From NCBI RefSeq assembly GCF_025244705.1, contig NZ_CP104207.1:2666001-2730000 (forward strand): DNA of 64,000 bases. Direction: 5' to 3'. Within the stretch, counting starts at the first letter, position 1; each line of letters starts with the position of its first letter. Of the stretch, positions 31,436 to 41,619 are shown piece after piece. The notes beneath the pieces were generated by a model, which did not search any database, was not told where the DNA came from, and saw only the letters and a list, made by a program, of their open reading frames with translations. This DNA is from Sphingopyxis sp. PET50. Its GTDB lineage: Bacteria > Pseudomonadota > Alphaproteobacteria > Sphingomonadales > Sphingomonadaceae. The translations under genes and the position numbers were made by a program.

Positions 31436-33985
31436 TCAGAAGTCGGCGGCGAAGGTCACGGCAAGGCCATCGTCGGGCCGGGCATCGCCCGCCACCCGCT
31501 GCCGCCAGTCGACCGCGACGCGGCTGCCTTCGCCGACATCGGGCAGGCGCACCGTCAGCCGCGGGCCGACGTCGAGGCGCGCCGCGCCGGGCTGTGCCGC
31601 CCCCGCCGCGAAGGCGCCGAGATGCAGGCCAGCTTGCGGCACGCGCGCGATTTCGCGATCGACGGCGACCGCGGCATCGGCGAAGGGGTCGCGATGGCGC
31701 GCTCCGACGACACCCGCCTGACCATAGGCTTCAAGGCGGAAGCGCCCCGGCAGCGCGACGTCGCCGACCCCGCCGCCGACCAGGACAGCCAGCGCGGTAC
31801 GACCGTGCCTGCCGGCTGCGAAGCGCTGTTCGACCGCGAGGTCGATCGGCAAGCGGGCGACAGGGGCGAAGGCGACGCCCAAGGCCAATTCGCGCTGGCG
31901 CGGATCGCCGAGCGCGAGCGTCGCCCGGCCATAGGCGCGCGTGCGGCCGGTATCGCCGAAACCATAGACCAACCGGACCCCCGCCTGGCTGCCGCCGAGC
32001 TGGCCCGCGGCGGCGATACCTTCGGGCGCGGTGCCTGAACCACTGCGTCCATAGACCCAGGCCCCGAGCGACCAGCCGGCAAGCTGGCGCTGCATCCAAT
32101 AGGGCCGTCCCGCACCCGGCGCCGCGCCGCGTGCCTGGTCCGGCGCGGTCATCCAGTTCGTCGCGCCCGTTGGAAAGGCGCCGAACACGCGCCCGCCGGG
32201 CGGCGGCAGCATTCGCGCCATCAGGGCAAACCGCAATTTGTGGCGCCCGGATCCGTCCCAGTCGCCCCCCGCCGGTGCGGATGCCTTGGAGGCATCGGCG
32301 GGACCCAGCCCGAACCGGGCATCCGGGACATCGCCCCGGGGGCGTCGTATCGCGTCCGGCGACGAAGCAGGGCCGGAGGCGAGATCGCGCGTCTCCGCCG
32401 CCACCCAGGGCGCGGGCGCCGCCTCGCGCTCCCATGGCGCGCGCGGCATCGCGGTCGGTGGCGGGAGCCCGGGCGTCCAATGCGCCATCACCCGGACCAG
32501 GATCCAGCAACCGAGCAGGAGCAGCAGGAAACGCAGCGCGCGCGCGTCGCGGCGCGAAGCGCCGAGGGCCGTCACGCCCGTCACGATCTCCGCGCCGTGC
32601 GGCAGCGCCGTGAGGAGCGGCGCGTCGTTCTCGCCATGCTGGGTCTTGTCCCACACGACCCGGCCCGAGCGCAACATCCACCAATAGTCGGTCACCGCCT
32701 TGCGCGCCGCGAGCATCGCGACGATGTTGGCGACGAAGGCCCGCGGGATAGCCCGCAATCCCTGGCGCCAGCCGTAGGCGCGCGCCACGAAATGGCCGCG
32801 CATTCCGAGGCGCCACAGCAGCAGGATCGCCGACAGCGCCATCAGCAGCTGCAGCGTCGGCCCCGGCGGGCGGACCTGCCAGCCGAGCAGTGCATGACCG
32901 GCCCAGTCGAGCGCGCCGACAAGCAGCGCGGCATAGGCGGCGAGGACGATCAGCGCCGCGAGCGGCGCGCGGCGGTCGCGCCAGAGCATCCAGCGCGCGA
33001 ACCATCCGCCCGCCCAGCCGAGATGGTCCCATCCCGCCAGCGCAATTCCGGCGATCCAGCGCGATTTCTGCCGCACCGCGGTCGCGATCGTTGCGGGAAA
33101 GGCGCCGCGTGACACGATCCAGTCGCCCGCATCGTCGACCGCCGCGATGAAGGCGGTGCCCAGGCCGCGCATACCGACGAGGATGCCAATCTCATAATCC
33201 TCGGTCAGGCTGTCGGGACGAAAAGGGGCGCCGCCGCGCTCGATCGACAGGAGGGTCAGGGCGTGGCGCGTCAGCGCGCAACCGACTCCCGCCGATGGCA
33301 GGGGTGCGCGCAGCCTGGCGCGCAGCGCGAGATCCTTGCCATGCGCCTCGGCGAATTCGTCGGCATAATGACCCGCCACCCATTGCTGCCCGAGACCGAG
33401 CAGGGGAAGGACCGGAATCTGGACCATCGCATGGTGGGACAATTCGGCGCGATAGAGCGCGAGTTCGGCGCAATGCACCACATCCTCGGCATCGTGCAGC
33501 ACGACGGCGGCGAAACGCCGCCCCTCGATCCGCTCGTCGGCGCCCATTGCCGCCCACAGCCGGTTGAGATTGTCGCCCTTGGTCGTCGGGCCTTCGGCAT
33601 CGCCGATCACCAGCCGCAGCCGCGGATCGACGGCGACCAGCGGCGACACCGCGAAGAGCGTCGCGGCATCATTGGGATAGCAGCCAAGATAGAGGCGGAA
33701 ATCCTCGCCCTGCCAGGCGGCGAGGGTACGGCGGATCATCGCGGGCAGCACGTTCGCCTCGTCCCAGGCAGGCACGAAGATGGCGAGCGGGCCCGATATC
33801 GGTTCGCGCCGGACGATATCGCGCAAATAAATCGGAGACGCGCCGCCCTTGCGCGTCACGATCCAGAGAATATCGAACAGCAGGTCGTCGAGCCCGATGA
33901 ACAGGATACCGGCCGATGCGAACAGCATCAGTTCGTGACTGACCAGCCCGATCAGCGTTTCCAGTCCTGCGGTCTGAAACCCCAT
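31436..33985 (-). CDS. NfrB-like family 2 glycosyltransferase with C-terminal barrel-like domain
   Basis: About 849 residues. A first helix (LMLFASAGILFIGLDDLLFD) is followed by a cytoplasmic GT2 domain (PLAIFVPAWDEANVLPAMIR, VLHDAEDVVHCAEL, then SLTEDYEIGILVGMRGLGTA and a QKSRWIAG type end). Further helices (LAALIVLAAYAALLVGALDW; LQLLMALSAILLLWRLGM; ALRFLLLLLGCWILVRVMAHW) follow. This part matches NfrB, the inner-membrane glycosyltransferase of phage N4 adsorption and exopolysaccharide synthesis. After a Pro/Ala linker, the last 230 residues alternate in beta-strand fashion and end VTFAADF, with a terminal Phe like outer membrane barrels. The positive-inside rule puts this tail in the periplasm. 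Start 33985, with GATGGGG at the right distance. Confidence 0.85.
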   Translation of the reverse strand: MGFQTAGLETLIGLVSHELMLFASAGILFIGLDDLLFDILWIVTRKGGASPIYLRDIVRREPISGPLAIFVPAWDEANVLPAMIRRTLAAWQGEDFRLYLGCYPNDAATLFAVSPLVAVDPRLRLVIGDAEGPTTKGDNLNRLWAAMGADERIEGRRFAAVVLHDAEDVVHCAELALYRAELSHHAMVQIPVLPLLGLGQQWVAGHYADEFAEAHGKDLALRARLRAPLPSAGVGCALTRHALTLLSIERGGAPFRPDSLTEDYEIGILVGMRGLGTAFIAAVDDAGDWIVSRGAFPATIATAVRQKSRWIAGIALAGWDHLGWAGGWFARWMLWRDRRAPLAALIVLAAYAALLVGALDWAGHALLGWQVRPPGPTLQLLMALSAILLLWRLGMRGHFVARAYGWRQGLRAIPRAFVANIVAMLAARKAVTDYWWMLRSGRVVWDKTQHGENDAPLLTALPHGAEIVTGVTALGASRRDARALRFLLLLLGCWILVRVMAHWTPGLPPPTAMPRAPWEREAAPAPWVAAETRDLASGPASSPDAIRRPRGDVPDARFGLGPADASKASAPAGGDWDGSGRHKLRFALMARMLPPPGGRVFGAFPTGATNWMTAPDQARGAAPGAGRPYWMQRQLAGWSLGAWVYGRSGSGTAPEGIAAAGQLGGSQAGVRLVYGFGDTGRTRAYGRATLALGDPRQRELALGVAFAPVARLPIDLAVEQRFAAGRHGRTALAVLVGGGVGDVALPGRFRLEAYGQAGVVGARHRDPFADAAVAVDREIARVPQAGLHLGAFAAGAAQPGAARLDVGPRLTVRLPDVGEGSRVAVDWRQRVAGDARPDDGLAVTFAADF

Positions 33986-34101
33986 GATATGCCCCATCCC
34001 CTTGTGACGTCATGCCGTCAATAGTTGCCGATGACCAGTAAAAAGGCAGGCAGCGGACAAAAGGGTGACGCCGCAAACACCGCGCGCTAGGAGGGCGTCC
34101 G

Positions 34102-35389
34102 ATGACCCGTCGCCCGTCCAGCCCCAGCGCCCTGCGTGATTTCCTCGCAAGCGAGAGCGCTAGGCGGCATGCTCCTGATCGCCGCCGCGGCGCTCGCAAT
34201 GATCGTCGCCAATTCCATGCTCGGCGAGAGCTATCATGATGCCATCCACGCGGTGACCGGCCCGGTGCTGTCGGACAAGCTCGGGCCGATGACGGTGCAT
34301 CTGTGGATCAACGACGGGCTGATGGCGATCTTCTTCCTGCTCGTCGGGCTGGAGATCAAGCGCGAGTTCGTCGATGGCCGGCTCGCGAGCTGGGACCGGC
34401 GGCGGCTGCCCTTCATCGCGGCGGCGGCGGGCATGGCGGCGCCCGCGCTGATCTACATGGCTCTCGCCGGGGGCACGCCGGGCCTCGCGCGGGGCTGGGC
34501 GATCCCCGCCGCGACCGACATCGCCTTCGCGATCGGGGTGCTCGCCCTGCTCGGCAAGCGGGCGCCGACCTCGCTCAAGCTCTTCCTCGTCACCGTCGCG
34601 ATCGTCGACGATATGGGCGCGGTCGCGATCATCGCGCTCTTCTATACGGCAGAGATCGACCTCGTTGCGCTCGCCGCGGCAGCGGCCGTGCTCGGCGCGA
34701 TGTTCGCCCTTGGCCGGTTCGGCGTCAAAAGCCTGCCCGCCTATCTGCTGCTGTTCGTGCTGCTGTGGTATGCGATGCTGCTGTCGGGCGTCCATGCGAC
34801 GATCGCGGGCGTGCTCACAGCGATGGCAATTCCCTTCGAGCGCACGCCTGGCGCCCCGGACAGCGCGACCTCGCCGCTGCACCGGCTCGAACATGCGCTG
34901 CACCCCTGGGTCGCCTTCGCCATCGTGCCCCTGTTCGGTTTCGCCAATGCCGGGGTCGATCTTTCGGGCCTGACCGCCGAGCAGCTTTTCGCGCCCCTTC
35001 CCCTCGGCATCGCGGCGGGGCTGTTCCTCGGCAAGCAGATCGGCATTTTCGGGAGCGTCTGGCTCAGCGTCAAATGGGGCATCGCGGGCAAGCTGCGCGG
35101 CGCGACCTGGCTGCAAGTCTATGGCGTGTCCTTGCTCTGCGGCATCGGTTTCACGATGAGCCTGTTCATCGGCAGCCTCGCCTTTCCCGGCGATCCCCGG
35201 TTGATCGAAGAGGCGAAGATCGGGATCCTGACGGGATCGCTGGTCGCCGCGCTCGCCGGCTATGCGGTGTTGCGGCTTGCCCCATTGCACCCGCGGCACG
35301 ACGCGGTAGAAGCCGCGTCGGACCGGGAAATCGCCGCCGATGGCGACGTCGGCGACACCTGCGAAGCCGAAGGACATATGACCGCATGA
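34102..35389 (+). CDS. nhaA: Na+/H+ antiporter NhaA (one frame break near start)
   Basis: Pumps sodium out against protons for pH and salt homeostasis. The true start appears to be ATG 34102, with GGAGG at 34090-34094, encoding MTRRPSSPSALRDFLASESA. The frame breaks at 34161-34162 (AGCGCTAGGCGG); removing one base joins it to GGMLLIAAAALAMIVANSML. The core then runs intact: NDGLMAIFFLLVGLEIKREF, ATDIAFAIGVLALLGKRAPT, VAIVDDMGAVAIIALFYT (the paired Asp of the ion site) and CGIGFTMSLFIGSLAF. An internal start at 34136 would omit the N-terminal segment. Overlaps the next gene by ATGA. Confidence 0.94.
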
Positions 35390-37026
35390 TGCGCCCGCTG
35401 CGCTTGCCCCTGTTCGCCTTGCTGACCGCCGCCGCGCTGTCGGGCTGCTATGCGCTCGACCCCGAAATGAAGCGCAGCGTCGAAGCGCGCAAGGAACAGT
35501 CGCGCGCGCCGAACGCCGATCCGGTGCCCGCAGCCGCCGCACCGACCGCCGCGGCATCGGTGCCCGAGGTCGATGTGCGCCGGGTCGAGGTCGTGCCCGG
35601 CATGACCGCGCTGCCGCCGCCATCGGGCGCCCCCGCGGCGGCCCGGACGGAGAGCGGCGAACCGCGCGCGACGATCGTTCCCGGCCTGACCGCCTTGCCG
35701 CCGCCGTCGGGATCGTCCCCCGACCTGCCGCCCCCGCCCGCCCCCGCCGCCGACTGGCCGGTGCGCGCCGCGGCGACCGACCCCGCCACCGCCGCGCTCG
35801 CCGGGCAGACCGTCGACGCGATCGCGACCGCCTATGTTTCGCTGAGCCTCGAGATCGGGACGCACGAGAAGGGCTATATCGACGCCTATTACGGGCCGCA
35901 GGGGCTGATGGACGCCTCGATCGCTGCGCCGCGCGACCAGAAGGCGCTGCTCGTTTCGACCCGCCAGCTGATGGCGAAGCTCGAAGAGATCGCGCCCGAC
36001 CTGTCCGACCCGATCGAGCGCCAGCGCCGCGCCTTCCTCGCCGCGCAGCTCCGCGCCGCCGAGACGCGGCTGATGATGATGGGCGGCGCGCGCTTCTCCT
36101 TCGCCGAGGAGGCCGAACGATTGTTCGGCGTGCGCCCGGTGCTGCGCCCGCTCGCAAGCTATGACGGCGCGCTCGCGACGGTCGACGCGCTCGTCCCCGG
36201 CGAAGGCCCGCTGGCGACGCGGGTCGAGGCCTATCTCGACCGCTTCACGATCCCCAAGGACCGGTTGCAGCGCGTGTTCGACGCCGCCATCTCGCGCTGC
36301 CGCGGCCGCACCGTTGCGCATGTCGCGCTGGCGCCGGGCGACAGTTTCGAGCTGCAGTTCGTCACCGGCAAGAGCTGGAGCGGCTATAATTATTACCAGG
36401 GCGGCTATCACAGCATCATCCAGGTCAACACCGACCTGCCGATCCGCCTGTCGCGCGCGCTCGACCTCGGCTGTCACGAGGGCTATCCGGGGCATCATCT
36501 GCTCAACATGAAGCTCGAGGAGCAGATGGTGAAGGGGCGCGGCTGGATCGAGTTCAGCGTCTATCCGCTCTACAGCCCGCAGAGCCTGATCGCCGAGGGC
36601 ACCGCCAATTACGGCATCGACCTCGCCTTCCCCGGCCAGACGCGCCCCGACACCGAGCGCGACGTACTGATGCCGCTCGCCGGGATCGAGCCGCCGTCGG
36701 ACGACCGTTACTGGCAGTTGCTCGACGCGATGAAGGCGCTGACCGGGGCGCGGCTGACGATCGCGCAGCAATATCTCGACGGCGCAATCGACCGTCCGAC
36801 CGCCGTCGCGCTGACCGAAAAATATCTGCTCGTCTCGCCCGCCCGCGCCGAACAGTCGGTCGCCTTCACCGACCAGTATCGCAGCTATGTGATCAATTAC
36901 GGCCTCGGCGAGGAGATCGTGCGCGCCTATATCGAGCGCGGCGATCCCGACCGCGACGAGATCTGGCGCCGCTTCGCGCTGATCATCGGCGAGCCGACGC
37001 TGCCGTCGGACCTGCTCGCGCGGTGA
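35386..37026 (+). CDS. DUF885 family lipoprotein, putative metalloprotease-like
   Basis: About 546 residues. The N-terminus MMRPLRLPLFALLTAAALSG ends in a lipobox (LSGC). A Pro/Ala-rich linker follows, with two copies of a PGMTALPPPSG / PGLTALPPPSG motif. The main domain is DUF885-like, with CHEGYPGHHLLNMKLEEQM resembling the zinc-binding HE...HH motif of this family, and GTANYGIDLAFPG. The family is often called a peptidase by homology, but function is not established. The start overlaps the nhaA stop. It probably faces the periplasm. Confidence 0.88.
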   Translation: MMRPLRLPLFALLTAAALSGCYALDPEMKRSVEARKEQSRAPNADPVPAAAAPTAAASVPEVDVRRVEVVPGMTALPPPSGAPAAARTESGEPRATIVPGLTALPPPSGSSPDLPPPPAPAADWPVRAAATDPATAALAGQTVDAIATAYVSLSLEIGTHEKGYIDAYYGPQGLMDASIAAPRDQKALLVSTRQLMAKLEEIAPDLSDPIERQRRAFLAAQLRAAETRLMMMGGARFSFAEEAERLFGVRPVLRPLASYDGALATVDALVPGEGPLATRVEAYLDRFTIPKDRLQRVFDAAISRCRGRTVAHVALAPGDSFELQFVTGKSWSGYNYYQGGYHSIIQVNTDLPIRLSRALDLGCHEGYPGHHLLNMKLEEQMVKGRGWIEFSVYPLYSPQSLIAEGTANYGIDLAFPGQTRPDTERDVLMPLAGIEPPSDDRYWQLLDAMKALTGARLTIAQQYLDGAIDRPTAVALTEKYLLVSPARAEQSVAFTDQYRSYVINYGLGEEIVRAYIERGDPDRDEIWRRFALIIGEPTLPSDLLAR

Positions 37027-37164
37027 GTACGGCACCGGCCCTGCTCTGGCTCGGCCAGTCGGGTTCGCCCCGCCGCCCGCGCGGCGGGGGTGATGCCGCG
37101 CGGTTGAGCCTTTGGCGCGCCCGCGCCGATCGTTCCTCCGTGCCATTTTGCAAGGGATAAGCCC

Positions 37165-37929
37165 ATGCTCGACAAGACCGACCTCCACGCCCGCCTCGAA
37201 GCCCCCGTGATGAAGGATTATGGCGTCTACCTCGCCGTCGACCGCCTGCTCGACTGCCAGAAACCGCTTGCCAGTCTCGCCACCCCCGACGAATTGCAGT
37301 TCCAGATCGTCCATCAGGTCGAGGAATTGTGGATGAAGCTCGCCGCCTTCACGCTTGGGGAGATCGACGGCCTGCTCGCCGAAGGACAGATCATGCGCGC
37401 GCTGACCCTGTTCGGCCGCGTCCATATGCTGCTGCGCATGATGACCGAACAGCTCGCGCTGATCGAGACGATGAGCCCCTATGACTATCAGGCGATCCGG
37501 CTCCAGCTCGGCAACGGATCGGGGCAGGAAAGTCCGGGTTTCCAGCTGCTGCTGACGCTGCCCGCACCGCTGTGGGAGCGCTACCGCGCGCTCTATCTCG
37601 AACCCACCGGTCGCGCCCTCGCCGATATCTACGACACCGGCTATGTGCATGACGAAGCCTATATGGTCGCCGAGGCGCTGATCGAATTCGACGAGCTGTT
37701 CCAGAAATTCCGCGCCCACCACATCTACCTCGTCCACCGCTCGATCGGCATGGGATCGAAGGCGATCAGCGGCCGCGCGGTCGATCTGCTCGACGCGGGC
37801 GCGCGCCACCGCTTCTTCCCCGAACTCTGGGCGGTGCGCGCCGCGATGACCGACCGCTGGGGCGCCGAATATGGCGTCAAGCGGCCGAGCATCCGCCACG
37901 GCGATGCGGGGCATGGGAGCGGGCTTTAG
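37165..37929 (+). CDS. kynA: Tryptophan 2,3-dioxygenase family protein
   Basis: A 254-residue heme dioxygenase that opens the indole ring of tryptophan to N-formylkynurenine. Characteristic segments: DELQFQIVHQVEELWMKLAA (His50, active-site His), RALTLFGRVHMLLRMMTEQL, then PYDYQAIRLQLGNGSGQESP (substrate-binding Arg) and YLVHRSIGMGSKAISG with the probable axial heme His. Other kynurenine pathway genes are not adjacent. Start ATG 37165 with AGGGA upstream. Confidence 0.92.
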   Translation: MLDKTDLHARLEAPVMKDYGVYLAVDRLLDCQKPLASLATPDELQFQIVHQVEELWMKLAAFTLGEIDGLLAEGQIMRALTLFGRVHMLLRMMTEQLALIETMSPYDYQAIRLQLGNGSGQESPGFQLLLTLPAPLWERYRALYLEPTGRALADIYDTGYVHDEAYMVAEALIEFDELFQKFRAHHIYLVHRSIGMGSKAISGRAVDLLDAGARHRFFPELWAVRAAMTDRWGAEYGVKRPSIRHGDAGHGSGL

Positions 37930-37940
37930 CGCGCGGCGGC

Positions 37941-39692
37941 CTATTCCGCCGCCATCGCCAATTCGACGCGCTGCGGCCCGCGGATCACGCCGCCGGGGGT
38001 CGGCCCCTGCATTGCGCCGTCGCGGAAGGTCACCTCTCCCGACTTGATCGTCGCGACATAGCCGTCGGCCTTCTGCAACAGCCGCTTGCCGCCGCGACGG
38101 GCAGGTCGAAGGCGAGCCAGGGCTTGCCAAGCCTCACGCGCTCGAAATCGATCACATTGAGATCGGCGAGATAGCCCGGCGCGACGAGGCCGCGATCCTC
38201 GAGCCCATAGAGCAGCGCCGTGTCGCGGCACTGGCGCTTGATCGCGCGTTCGAGCGGAATGCGGCGGCCGCGCTTGCGATCGCGCACCCAGTGCTGGAGC
38301 ATGAAGGTCGGCGACGCGGCGTCGCAGATCGTCCCGCAATGCGCGCCGCCGTCGGACAGGCTGTTCACCGTGTCGCCCGCGTCCTGCAGCGCTTCGAGGA
38401 AGTCGAGATTGCCGTCGGCATAGTTGAGGATCGGCAGATAGGCGAAGCCGGCCGCGTCGTCGCGGCAGAGCAGGTCATAGGCATATTCGGCCGGATCGAC
38501 CCCGGCGGCGGCGGCGCGCGCGGCGATGCTGGCATCGGGACCGGGCTCATAGTCGAAATCCGCGTCCATCTCGAACTGCATCGTCCAGCCGCCCGCGACG
38601 ACCATCAGCAGGCCCATGATGTCCTGCGGCGCGCCGGTGAAGTCGTTTTCTTCCGACAAGAGCCGCGCCTTGAACATGGGGTCGAGCAGCTTCGCCTTCT
38701 GCTCCTCCCACGAAAGGTCGGCAATCGCCTGCCACGACTTGCGGAAGCGGAAGGGATGCACCGTGCCGCGCCACGCCATGATGATGCCGTTGCCGCGCAG
38801 CGCGATCTGCGCGACGATGTTCGCTCCCTTCGCATTTTCGGCGCGCATCCGTTCGATCTGTTCGTCGAGCGGCTGTTCCTTGGCGATCGACTGGAGCGCG
38901 GCGAAGGTCACCGGCAGGCCGGTTTCGCGGCTGAGTTTCCCCATCCAGTCGAACTCGTTCCATTCGCGGTTGAGGTCGCTCGCCATTTCGAACACGCCGT
39001 ATCCGACGCGGCCCATCGCGCGGCCGATCTCGATCAGTTCCTCTGCGGTCGCGGTGGTGCCGGGGACGACCTCGCCGTCGACCGACTTGTGGATGACGGT
39101 GCGGCTGGTCGAGAAACCGAGCGCGCTCGGCGCGGACGCCTTCCTCGACGATGCGCGACATTTCGGCGATGTCCTCGGCGGTCGGCACCGCCCCCGGCTG
39201 TTCGCGGTCGCCGAGCACATAGGCGCGCACCGCGCCGTGCGGGACGTGACAGGCGACGTCGATCGTACGCGGCAGTTTTTCGAGCGCGTCCATATATTCG
39301 GGGAAGGTCTCCCAGTCCCACGACATGCCTTCGGCGAGCGCGGTGCCGGGGATGTCCTCGACCCCTTCCATCAGGCCGATCAGCCAGTCATGCCGGTCGG
39401 GCCGCGCGGGCGCGAAGCCGACGCCGCAATTGCCCATCACGACGGTGGTGACGCCGTGCCAGCTCGACGGCGCCATTTCGGCATCCCACGTCGCCTGGCC
39501 GTCGTAATGGGTGTGGACGTCGACGAAACCGGGGGTGACGATCTTGCCCGCGGCGTCGATCTCCTCGCGGCCCGCGCCGAGATTCTGCCCGACCGCGACG
39601 ATGCGGTCGCCGTCGATCGCGACATCGGCGACAAAGGCTTCGCCGCCCGTTCCGTCGACGACCGTGCCGCCGCGAATCACCAGATCATGCAT
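37941..39692 (-). CDS. D-aminoacylase-type amidohydrolase (two frame breaks)
   Basis: A metal-dependent hydrolase of the N-acyl-D-amino-acid deacylase group. N-terminus [20 protein letters not shown], metal-binding [16 protein letters not shown], then [20 protein letters not shown]. Break 1 at about 39127: EEGVRA should continue [14 protein letters not shown], found in the next frame (one extra base). The middle part runs to [20 protein letters not shown]. Break 2 at about 38091-38100: FDLP should continue [20 protein letters not shown] (two extra bases). Corrected length is about 580 residues. Substrate unknown. Confidence 0.9.
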
Positions 39693-39794
39693 GTCCGCTC
39701 TCCCGATTTTTTGGTTTCAGGGAGAAACCTATCATGGAATGGCGATATGCCAAGGGCCTTGACCCCGCCTCCGCCCGGGCGCAGGGGACGCCGC

Positions 39795-40106
39795 ATGAGC
39801 AACGACGACGAAGACTATGTCTATGACGAGGCGAGCGGCGAATGGCTGCCCGCCAGCGAAGCCCGCGCGCGCGCCGAAGCCGCCAACGCGCTGCCCGAAG
39901 CGAAGGACGCGGTCGGCAATGTGCTGAGCGACGGCGATTCGGTGGTGCTGATCAAGGACCTGCCGGTGAAGGGCGCGGGGCAGACGCTGAAGGTCGGCAC
40001 CGTCATCAAGTCGATCCGCCTGACGGGCAACCCCGAGGAAATCGACTGCCGCTACGAAGGCATCAAGGGCCTCGTGCTGCGGACGGAGTTCGTGAAGAAG
40101 CGGTAG
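39795..40106 (+). CDS. PhnA-domain protein lacking the zinc ribbon
   Basis: A 103-residue protein whose C-terminal 58 residues match the PhnA domain (DGDSVVLIKDLPVKGAGQTL, KSIRLTGNPEEIDCRYEGIK, LVLRTEFVKKR). The N-terminus (MSNDDEDYVYDEASGEWLPA) is acidic and, unlike E. coli YjdM/PhnA, has no zinc-ribbon cysteines. Despite the historical name these proteins have no proven role in phosphonate use. Start ATG 39795. A hairpin repeat follows. Confidence 0.88.
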   Translation: MSNDDEDYVYDEASGEWLPASEARARAEAANALPEAKDAVGNVLSDGDSVVLIKDLPVKGAGQTLKVGTVIKSIRLTGNPEEIDCRYEGIKGLVLRTEFVKKR

Positions 40107-40129
40107 AGTTCCTCCCTTTTTATGGTGTG

Positions 40130-40209
40130 TCCCCGCGAAGGCGGGGACCCATCTCCTGTTGGTTCAAGATAGCACCGACCGGAGATGGTCCCCCGCCTTC
40201 GCGGGGGAG
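40130..40209. repeat. Inverted repeat, CCCCGCGAAGGCGGGG family
   Basis: Left TCCCCGCGAAGGCGGGGACC..ATCTCC (40130-40156) faces right GGAGATGG..CCCCGCCTTCGCGGGGG (40181-40209). It lies between two convergent genes. A second copy is at 50124-50203. Confidence 0.9.
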
Positions 40210-40227
40210 CACGACTTTATCTGATCC

Positions 40228-41523
40228 TCAAATCTTCCCCAGCGTCTCGCGCCGCGGCCCCAGATAGCCGAACAGATAGGCGGCGACCTTGCGCATCTGA
40301 ATCTCCTCCGCGCCCTCGGTGATGCGATAGCGGCGGTGGTGGCGATAGATATGCTCGAAGGGCTTGTGGCGCGAATAGCCGATGCCGCCGTGCACCTGCA
40401 TCGCGCGGTCGGCGGCCTCGCAGCACAGGCGGTTCGCCCAGTAATTGCACATGCTGACCTTGTCGGAGAGGCGATGCTCGACCTCCTTGTGCGGCATATT
40501 GTCCATTTCCCATGCCGTCTTGCGGATGAGGAGGCGCAGCATATCGGCCTGCGTCGCCAGTTCGACGAGCGGGAACTGGATCGCCTGATTCTTCGCCAGC
40601 GCTTCGCCGAACGGCTTGCGCTCCCGCGCATATCGCACGCTTTCCTCGATGCAATAGACCGCCGCGCCCAGCGATGACGCCGCCTGGCGGATGCGGTTCT
40701 GGTGCACGAAGCTCTGCGCGATCGACAGGCCGCCATCGACCGGGCCGAGCCGCGCGCTGTCGGGCACCCAGACATCGGTGAAGCTGACGCGCGGATGGTC
40801 GGTCGGCATGTTGAAGGTCCACAGATATTCCTCGATCACCAGCCCCGGCGAAGGATTGGGAACGAGCAGGCAGGTGATGCCCTTGGCGCTGCCGTCCTCG
40901 CCGCTGGTGCGGCAGAAGGTCGCGCAGTGGGTCGCGACGTGCATGCCGGTCGTCCACATCTTCTCGCCGTTGATCCGCCAGCCCTCGACGCCATCGCGCG
41001 TCTCGCGCACTGCGCGCGTTTCCATGTGGGTGGCGTCGCTGCCATGCTCGGGCTCGGTCAGGCCGAAGGCGGTGCGGCGTTTCCCCTCGAAGCCGCCGAG
41101 AATGAATTCCTGCTTCTGCTCCTCGCTCGTCGCGAACTGTTCGAACATTTCGACGAAGGGGAAATTGCCGACGATGCTGTGCTCGTTCTGTAGGTCGTTG
41201 TGGAGGCCGAGACCCTTGGCGGCGAAATGCTCGCGGATCACCGCCATCCACAGATTCGATCCGTCCTTGCCGCCATATTTCTTCGGCGCGGAAAAGCGCC
41301 AGTGGCCCGCGGCATCGGCCAGCCGCGTCGCCTGCTTCAGCAACGCCTCCCACTCGTGGCGCGGCAGGCCCTGATTGTCCCAGTCGGTGCGGGCGTGCTC
41401 GCGGCGGTGGTCGAAGAAGCGGATATTGTCGTGGGCATTTTCGAGCGGCTTGATCTCCGCCTCGATGAAGGCATCGAGTTCGTCCAGATAGGCCTGCAGG
41501 TCGGCTGGAACCGCAAAATCCAT
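40228..41523 (-). CDS. Acyl-CoA dehydrogenase
   Basis: A 431-residue FAD-dependent dehydrogenase of the alpha,beta-oxidation of an acyl-CoA; it passes electrons to ETF (etfBA lie about 9 kb away). Domains in order: N-terminal helical, middle beta domain with FGLTEPEHGSDATHMETRAV, C-terminal helical with RERKPFGEALAKNQAIQFPL, CCEAADRAMQVHGGIGYSRH and the ending YRITEGAEEIQMRKVAAYLF. This resembles the large-chain ACAD11/CaiA-like group used for unusual acyl chains. Start ATG 41523. Transcribed alone. Confidence 0.94.
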   Translation of the reverse strand: MDFAVPADLQAYLDELDAFIEAEIKPLENAHDNIRFFDHRREHARTDWDNQGLPRHEWEALLKQATRLADAAGHWRFSAPKKYGGKDGSNLWMAVIREHFAAKGLGLHNDLQNEHSIVGNFPFVEMFEQFATSEEQKQEFILGGFEGKRRTAFGLTEPEHGSDATHMETRAVRETRDGVEGWRINGEKMWTTGMHVATHCATFCRTSGEDGSAKGITCLLVPNPSPGLVIEEYLWTFNMPTDHPRVSFTDVWVPDSARLGPVDGGLSIAQSFVHQNRIRQAASSLGAAVYCIEESVRYARERKPFGEALAKNQAIQFPLVELATQADMLRLLIRKTAWEMDNMPHKEVEHRLSDKVSMCNYWANRLCCEAADRAMQVHGGIGYSRHKPFEHIYRHHRRYRITEGAEEIQMRKVAAYLFGYLGPRRETLGKI

Positions 41524-41619
41524 GTCTCTCTCCCTTGGCTTGTCGCCTTGCCTTGCCAGTGTTCGGCAGGCGGCAAAAGGGCAATATGCTTCGCTGGCTA
41601 ATCTTTTCCGGCTCGAGCA

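Noticed and set aside
35260-38130. 956-codon open frame on the minus strand opposite the DUF885 and tryptophan dioxygenase genes
   Set aside because: It spans two well-supported genes on the other strand and shows no family motif.
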